A program made the translations under genes and the position numbers. The notes under the pieces are model-generated. The model was given only the letters and a program-made list of their open reading frames with translations. It was not told where the DNA came from and did no database searches. Below are positions 5,521 to 8,229 of a stretch of 8,229 bases of DNA, piece by piece. Source of the stretch: Candidatus Liptonbacteria bacterium RIFOXYD1_FULL_36_11 (GTDB lineage: Bacteria > Patescibacteriota > Minisyncoccia > UBA6257 > XYB1-36-10); the NCBI GenBank assembly GCA_001821375.1, contig MHLG01000013.1, forward strand, positions 1 to 8,229, given 5' to 3'. Numbering within the stretch: the stretch's first letter is position 1; the number at the start of each line of letters is the position of its first letter.

Positions 5521-5593
5521 TCCGCCCAGCAGGAATCGAACCTGCGACCATCTGCTTAAAAGGCAGCTGCTCTACCAGCTGAGCTATGGGCGG
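5521..5593 (-). tRNA. tRNA-Lys (anticodon TTT)
   Basis: The 73 bases fold as a complete cloverleaf on the minus strand: acceptor CCGCCCA/TGGGCGG (7 bp), D stem GCTC/GAGC with loop AGCTGGTA, anticodon loop CTTTTAA giving anticodon TTT, variable loop TGGTC, and T arm GCAGG-TTCGAAT-CCTGC, with discriminator A. CCA is not encoded, since CAAAAA follows. The anticodon stem has four good pairs, but the top pair (27-43) is G-A, a mismatch. A -35/-10 pair lies just upstream on the minus strand. The 3' end is partly duplicated at 5367-5385. Confidence 0.95.
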
Positions 5594-5603
5594 TTAAAAG
5601 TAA

Positions 5604-5631
5604 ATTTTATCTTTTTTGAAAAAAAAATCAA
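5604..5631 (-). promoter_or_regulatory. Putative promoter of tRNA-Lys
   Basis: On the minus strand TTGATT (5631-5626) and TAAAAT (5609-5604) are 16 bases apart, placing the start point a few bases before the tRNA 5' end at 5593. The -35 lies in the left arm of the palindrome 5621-5651, whose right arm carries the secD -35. Confidence 0.55.
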
Positions 5632-5640
5632 ATAAAGCAT

Positions 5641-5669
5641 TTGATTTTTTTGGGAAAGAATAGTATATT
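5641..5669 (+). promoter_or_regulatory. Putative promoter of secD
   Basis: TTGATT (5641-5646) and TATATT (5664-5669) are separated by 17 bases; the predicted start point near 5676 leaves about six bases before the ATG at 5682. The -35 is in the right arm of the 13-bp inverted repeat 5621-5633/5639-5651, so this promoter and that of tRNA-Lys are arranged symmetrically back to back. Confidence 0.55.
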
Positions 5670-5681
5670 AAAAAGCGTTTT

Positions 5682-6968
5682 ATGGGGAAGCAAAAAAATT
5701 TTTTAATTCTTGTTTTAGTAATAGTGGTTTCAATAACAGCTCTTTTTTTTGTTTATCCCGTGTCGCCGGTGGCTAATTTTGCAACTAACTTTAGACCATG
5801 GAAACTTGGGCTTGATTTAGTGGGCGGGAGTTATTTAATTTATGAAGCTGATATGAGTCAGGTAGCGGAGGCGGATAGAGAGTCTGTGATGGCGGGATTG
5901 CGAGATGTAATTGAAAAAAGAGTAAATTATTTAGGCGTGTCGGAGCCGCATGTTTTTTCAGCAAAAGAAGGAGAATCATACAGACTGGTGGCGGAACTGG
6001 CTGGGGTAAAAGATGTTAACCAAGCGATTATGATAATTGGGCTGACGCCAACTTTGGATTTCAGAGAAGTTACCGGAGACGGGACAAAAGCGGAAGATTA
6101 TAAGATGACTTCTTTAACGGGAAGATATATAAAGTCTGCTTCTTTAAATTTTGATCAGACGACAAGCGAGCCGTTGGTAGCTTTAGAGTTTAATAGTGAA
6201 GGAGCAAAAATTTTTGAGGAGATAACGGGAAGAAATGTAGGAAAAAGTTTAGCGGTGTTTTTAGATGGAGTGCCGATAGAGGTGGCAACGGTGCAAGAAA
6301 AAATAAGTGGAGGAAAGGCGCAAATAACAGGAAGGTTTACTATGGACGTGGCAAAAACTTTAGTGGAAAGGTTTAACGCGGGAGCGTTACCAGCGCCGAT
6401 TACGCTTATAAATCAGCAGACAATAAGTCCGACTTTAGGGGCGGATTCTTTAAACAAAGCCATTTTAGCCGGTCTCGCAGGAACGCTTTCTATTATGGTG
6501 TTTATGGTTTTGTATTACGGGTATTTCGGTATTTTTTCTTCACTGGCTTTATTGATTTATATACTTTTAAGCGCAGCTTTTTTCAAGATTGTACCGGTGA
6601 CGATGACTTTGGCGGGAGTAGCGGGATATGTGCTTTCTATAGGAATGGCGATAGACGCCAGTATTCTTATTTTTGAGAGAACAAGGGAGGAGCTAAAAAA
6701 AGGATTAACACGGAAGGCGGCAATAGAGGAAGGATTTAAACGAGCGTGGACTTCCATAAGAGATTCAAATGTAAGCACAATAATTACGGCGGTTATTCTT
6801 TATTATTTTACCTCCAGTTTTGTAAAAGGGTTTGCATTAACGCTTTTAATCGGAGTTTTAATCAGTATGTTTTCGGCAATAACGGTGACGAGAACGATGT
6901 TGATGGTTTTTGTTAAAAATAAAAATAATTTAACGGCCTGCCTGCCGGTAGATAGGGGCAAAAGTTAA
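5682..6968 (+). CDS. secD: Protein translocase subunit SecD
   Basis: SecD acts with SecF in the inner membrane, using proton flow to pull preproteins out of SecYEG. This 428-residue version starts with a membrane helix (about 7-26), followed by LGLDLVGG (42-49), the family's N-terminal signature, and an extracytoplasmic region with KRVNYLGVSEP. The C-terminal half holds five further membrane helices (from about residue 257), including GMAIDASILIFER with Asp325, the conserved residue of the proton path, and the IRDSNVSTIIT segment. It is much shorter than the E. coli protein (about 615 residues), lacking part of the periplasmic head, as is common in Gram-positive-like and CPR SecD. The last residues (TACLPVDRGKS) are encoded by a palindromic repeat that also provides the stop codon. 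secF follows after 171 bases of repeats rather than directly. No Shine-Dalgarno sequence precedes the ATG; a promoter lies just upstream. Confidence 0.95.
   Translation: MGKQKNFLILVLVIVVSITALFFVYPVSPVANFATNFRPWKLGLDLVGGSYLIYEADMSQVAEADRESVMAGLRDVIEKRVNYLGVSEPHVFSAKEGESYRLVAELAGVKDVNQAIMIIGLTPTLDFREVTGDGTKAEDYKMTSLTGRYIKSASLNFDQTTSEPLVALEFNSEGAKIFEEITGRNVGKSLAVFLDGVPIEVATVQEKISGGKAQITGRFTMDVAKTLVERFNAGALPAPITLINQQTISPTLGADSLNKAILAGLAGTLSIMVFMVLYYGYFGIFSSLALLIYILLSAAFFKIVPVTMTLAGVAGYVLSIGMAIDASILIFERTREELKKGLTRKAAIEEGFKRAWTSIRDSNVSTIITAVILYYFTSSFVKGFALTLLIGVLISMFSAITVTRTMLMVFVKNKNNLTACLPVDRGKS
6928..6958 (+). repeat. CCTGCC-type repeat within the secD 3' end
   Basis: ACGGCCTGCCTGCCGGTAG (6933-6951) matches 3912-3930 with one difference. 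The surrounding bases TTTAACGG and, after the GC-rich segment, GGCAAAAGTTAAAAAG resemble the right arm and tail TTTAACGGGGTAAAGTTAAAAAG at 157-179, as if the segment 6937-6956 had been inserted between ACGG and GG. The secD reading frame passes through it and stops ten bases later. Confidence 0.6.
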
Positions 6969-6994
6969 AAAGTTTATAAAGTTAGAAAGTAGAA

Positions 6995-7083
6995 GGTAGT
7001 CCTTCGTTAAGAACTCAGGATATAATAGGAATTATAACTGGATTCCGGCCTGCGCCGGAATGACAGAAGAAGAAAAAAGTAGA
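6995..7083 (+). repeat. Composite repeat module, copy D, between secD and secF
   Basis: Positions 6995-7048 are identical to 3782-3835 of copy B, covering GGTAGTCCTTCG..., the TATAAT box (7021-7026) and the left REP arm. The palindrome (7038-7066) then has the CCTGCG loop and the A-rich tail of copy A. It therefore shares its left part with B and C and its right part with A. The region 6969-7139 holds no other gene; AAAGTT-like words are repeated on both sides of the module. Confidence 0.88.
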
Positions 7084-7139
7084 AAGTTGAAAGTAAAAAA
7101 GTTTATAAATAAGAATCATGAAAATGTTTTTTAAAAAAT

Positions 7140-8045
7140 ATGATTAATGTAGTTGGAAAAAGGAAAATATTTTTAGGAGTAGCGGCGGTAATGGTGGCCG
7201 CGGCTTTGATTTCCATTTTTTATTTTGGCTTTAAGGAAGGAATAGATTTTTCCGGAGGGACTTTGTGGCAAGTGAAATTTGATAAGGAAATTGCGCAGGA
7301 AGAGATAGTAAATATTTTGAAAGATAACGGAGTGGAAGGAGTGGTGATAAATAAAAGCGGCGATGGATCATATCTTTTACGTTTTAAGAGTATAAGTGAG
7401 GAAGAGCATAAGAAAATCTCTTCAGTTTTAGAAGAAAAGGAGGGGAGTTTTAAAGAGCTTTCTTTCCAATCTATCGGTCCGTCGGTTGGTAAGGAGTTGA
7501 AAACAAAAGCGGTTTTTGGAGTGGTTTTTGTGCTTTTGGCAATTTCTATTTATGTGAGCTTAGCTTTTTTAAAAGTTTCTTATCCGATAAAGTCGTGGAA
7601 GTATGGAGTAGTGGCGTTGCTTTGCCTTTTTCATGATGTGGTAATACCGGCGGGAGTTTTGGCGTGGCTTGGAGAATATAAAGGAGTGGAAATAGATACA
7701 AATTTTGTGGTGGCGCTACTCGTGATAGCGGGATTTTCCGTGCACGATACGATTGTGGTTTTTGACCGCATAAGAGAAAAGTTAGGTCTGGCGCGCGGTA
7801 GGGAGCAGTTATCGGTAGTGATAAATGATAGTGTTAATGAAACAATGGCGAGATCAATAAACACTTCGCTGACTTTAGCAATTATGTTGTTAGCGCTTTA
7901 TTTCGCCGGACCGATAAATTTACAATATTTTGTTTTGACGATTTTAATAGGAACAGTTGTCGGGACTTATTCTTCTATTTTTGTAGCCAGTCCTTTTTTA
8001 GTGGTGTGGCACAGTTTGAGTAAGAGAGTTCACCCTGTGAAATAA
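7140..8045 (+). CDS. secF: Protein translocase subunit SecF
   Basis: This 301-residue membrane protein is the partner of SecD in the proton-driven accessory complex of the Sec translocon. It has a first membrane helix (about 9-29), the GIDFSGG signature (34-40), a short extracytoplasmic domain, then SIGPSVGKELKTKA leading into the second helix. LFHDVVIPAG and FSVHDTIVVFDRIRE (Asp203) are the conserved membrane motifs of the family, followed by NETMARSINTSLT and two last helices. Length is normal. The start at 7140 gives MINVVGKRKIF, a typical SecF beginning; ATG codons at 7118 and 7124 are in another frame and open a nine-codon frame that overlaps this start. No clear Shine-Dalgarno sequence is present. 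The final codons (HPVK and stop) lie in the left arm of the palindrome 8032-8123. Expression may come from secD read-through or from the repeat module upstream. Confidence 0.95.
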   Translation: MINVVGKRKIFLGVAAVMVAAALISIFYFGFKEGIDFSGGTLWQVKFDKEIAQEEIVNILKDNGVEGVVINKSGDGSYLLRFKSISEEEHKKISSVLEEKEGSFKELSFQSIGPSVGKELKTKAVFGVVFVLLAISIYVSLAFLKVSYPIKSWKYGVVALLCLFHDVVIPAGVLAWLGEYKGVEIDTNFVVALLVIAGFSVHDTIVVFDRIREKLGLARGREQLSVVINDSVNETMARSINTSLTLAIMLLALYFAGPINLQYFVLTILIGTVVGTYSSIFVASPFLVVWHSLSKRVHPVK

Positions 8046-8123
8046 ATTTCAGGATGAAATTAAGATTTATTCCGCTAGGAAATAAAAAACAGATTTAGCG
8101 GAATAAATCTTATTTCACGGGGT
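8032..8123. terminator. Branched ACCCTG...GGGGT palindrome between convergent secF and comF-like genes
   Basis: The outer stem pairs ACCCTGTGAAATAA (8032-8045, including the secF stop codon) with TTATTTCACGGGGT (8110-8123), with one G-T pair. Inside are AATTTC (8045-8050) with GAAATT (8056-8061), and a 16-17-bp perfect stem TAAGATTTATTCCGCTA (8061-8077) with its complement at 8096-8112. This is the same outer-stem-plus-two-hairpins plan as 105-166. Its place between convergent genes suggests a bidirectional transcription stop, which is inferred. Confidence 0.65.
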
Positions 8124-8154
8124 AAAAATTAGGCTGATTACAGTTTACTGAAAG

Positions 8155-8229
8155 TTAAGCTTTAGCGGTGACGAGGACGATTATTTTGGAGGCGCCGGCG
8201 GCACGAAGAGTTTTAACAGCTTCTCCAGC
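8155..8229 (-). CDS. C-terminal end of a ComF-like phosphoribosyltransferase (partial, cut by window edge)
   Basis: On the minus strand an open frame enters at the window edge and ends at TAA (8155-8157). The 24 residues read AGEAVKTLRAAGASKIIVLVTAKA. This resembles the end of ComF/amidophosphoribosyltransferase-like proteins, where a TTGAT-type PRPP loop is followed by a helix with LKxAGA and a last strand such as VWVLTLAR. The PRPP loop itself would lie outside the window, so the assignment rests on the tail only. The gene is convergent with secF. Confidence 0.5.
   Translation of the reverse strand, partial: AGEAVKTLRAAGASKIIVLVTAKA

Noticed and set aside
5621..5651. Intrinsic terminator upstream of secD
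   Set aside because: The 13-bp stem is nearly all A-T and carries well-spaced -35 boxes for both flanking genes, so a divergent promoter explains it better; termination is not excluded.

Overview
The window looks like a piece of a Patescibacteria (CPR), Parcubacteria-like chromosome. It is AT-rich, has short SecD and SecF proteins, and carries a secreted DUF1566 (Lcl-type) protein, a HEPN/nucleotidyltransferase pair and an unusually dense load of intergenic palindromic repeats. Several genes have a -10 box only 6-12 bases before the start codon and no Shine-Dalgarno sequence. Two genes (DUF1566 and fic) end in TGA in a normal way, so the standard bacterial code applies, which argues against the Gracilibacteria/Absconditabacteria code. 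The taxon is an inference from gene style, not from a marker tree.

Layout: 1-166 holds two REP-like repeats and a branched palindrome. 182-1330 encodes a secreted DUF1566 protein. 1335-1390 is a small palindrome array. 1387-1692 (minus) is the C-terminal remnant of a REP-associated (Y1/IS200-like) transposase. 1710-2771 encodes a class II Fic AMPylase with a C-terminal winged helix. 2975-3712 is a two-gene MntA/HepT-type toxin-antitoxin operon. 3677-3941 is a dense block of nested repeats. 3975-5069 encodes DnaJ. 5070-5520 has no protein gene but holds a strong hairpin, another composite repeat, a bidirectional terminator, and a partial duplication of the tRNA-Lys 3' end with further hairpins. 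5521-5593 (minus) is tRNA-Lys(TTT), divergent from secD (5682-6968). A further composite repeat separates secD from secF (7140-8045). A branched palindrome closes secF, facing the last 24 codons of a convergent ComF-like phosphoribosyltransferase gene (8155-8229, minus, cut by the window edge).

Housekeeping and defence-like genes are interleaved. SecD and SecF form the proton-driven accessory part of the Sec translocon, which could serve export of the DUF1566 protein. DnaJ is the Hsp70 co-chaperone. Fic and MntA/HepT are both AMP-transfer modules sitting side by side in what looks like an accessory island.

The most unusual content is the repeat system. At least four palindrome families are present: a REP-like family (CTGGATTCCGG-N6-CCGGAATGACAG, five copies); an ACCCC...GGGGT family whose larger members fold as an outer stem with two inner hairpins; a CCTGCC/GGCAGG family that appears inserted inside the previous one at ACGG; and a TTACGAAGT/ACTTCGTAA family around the fic region. 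Some are joined into a composite module with long exact identities (92 bp between two copies) that also contains a TATAAT box. Palindromes supply the last codons and stop codons of HepT, SecD and SecF.
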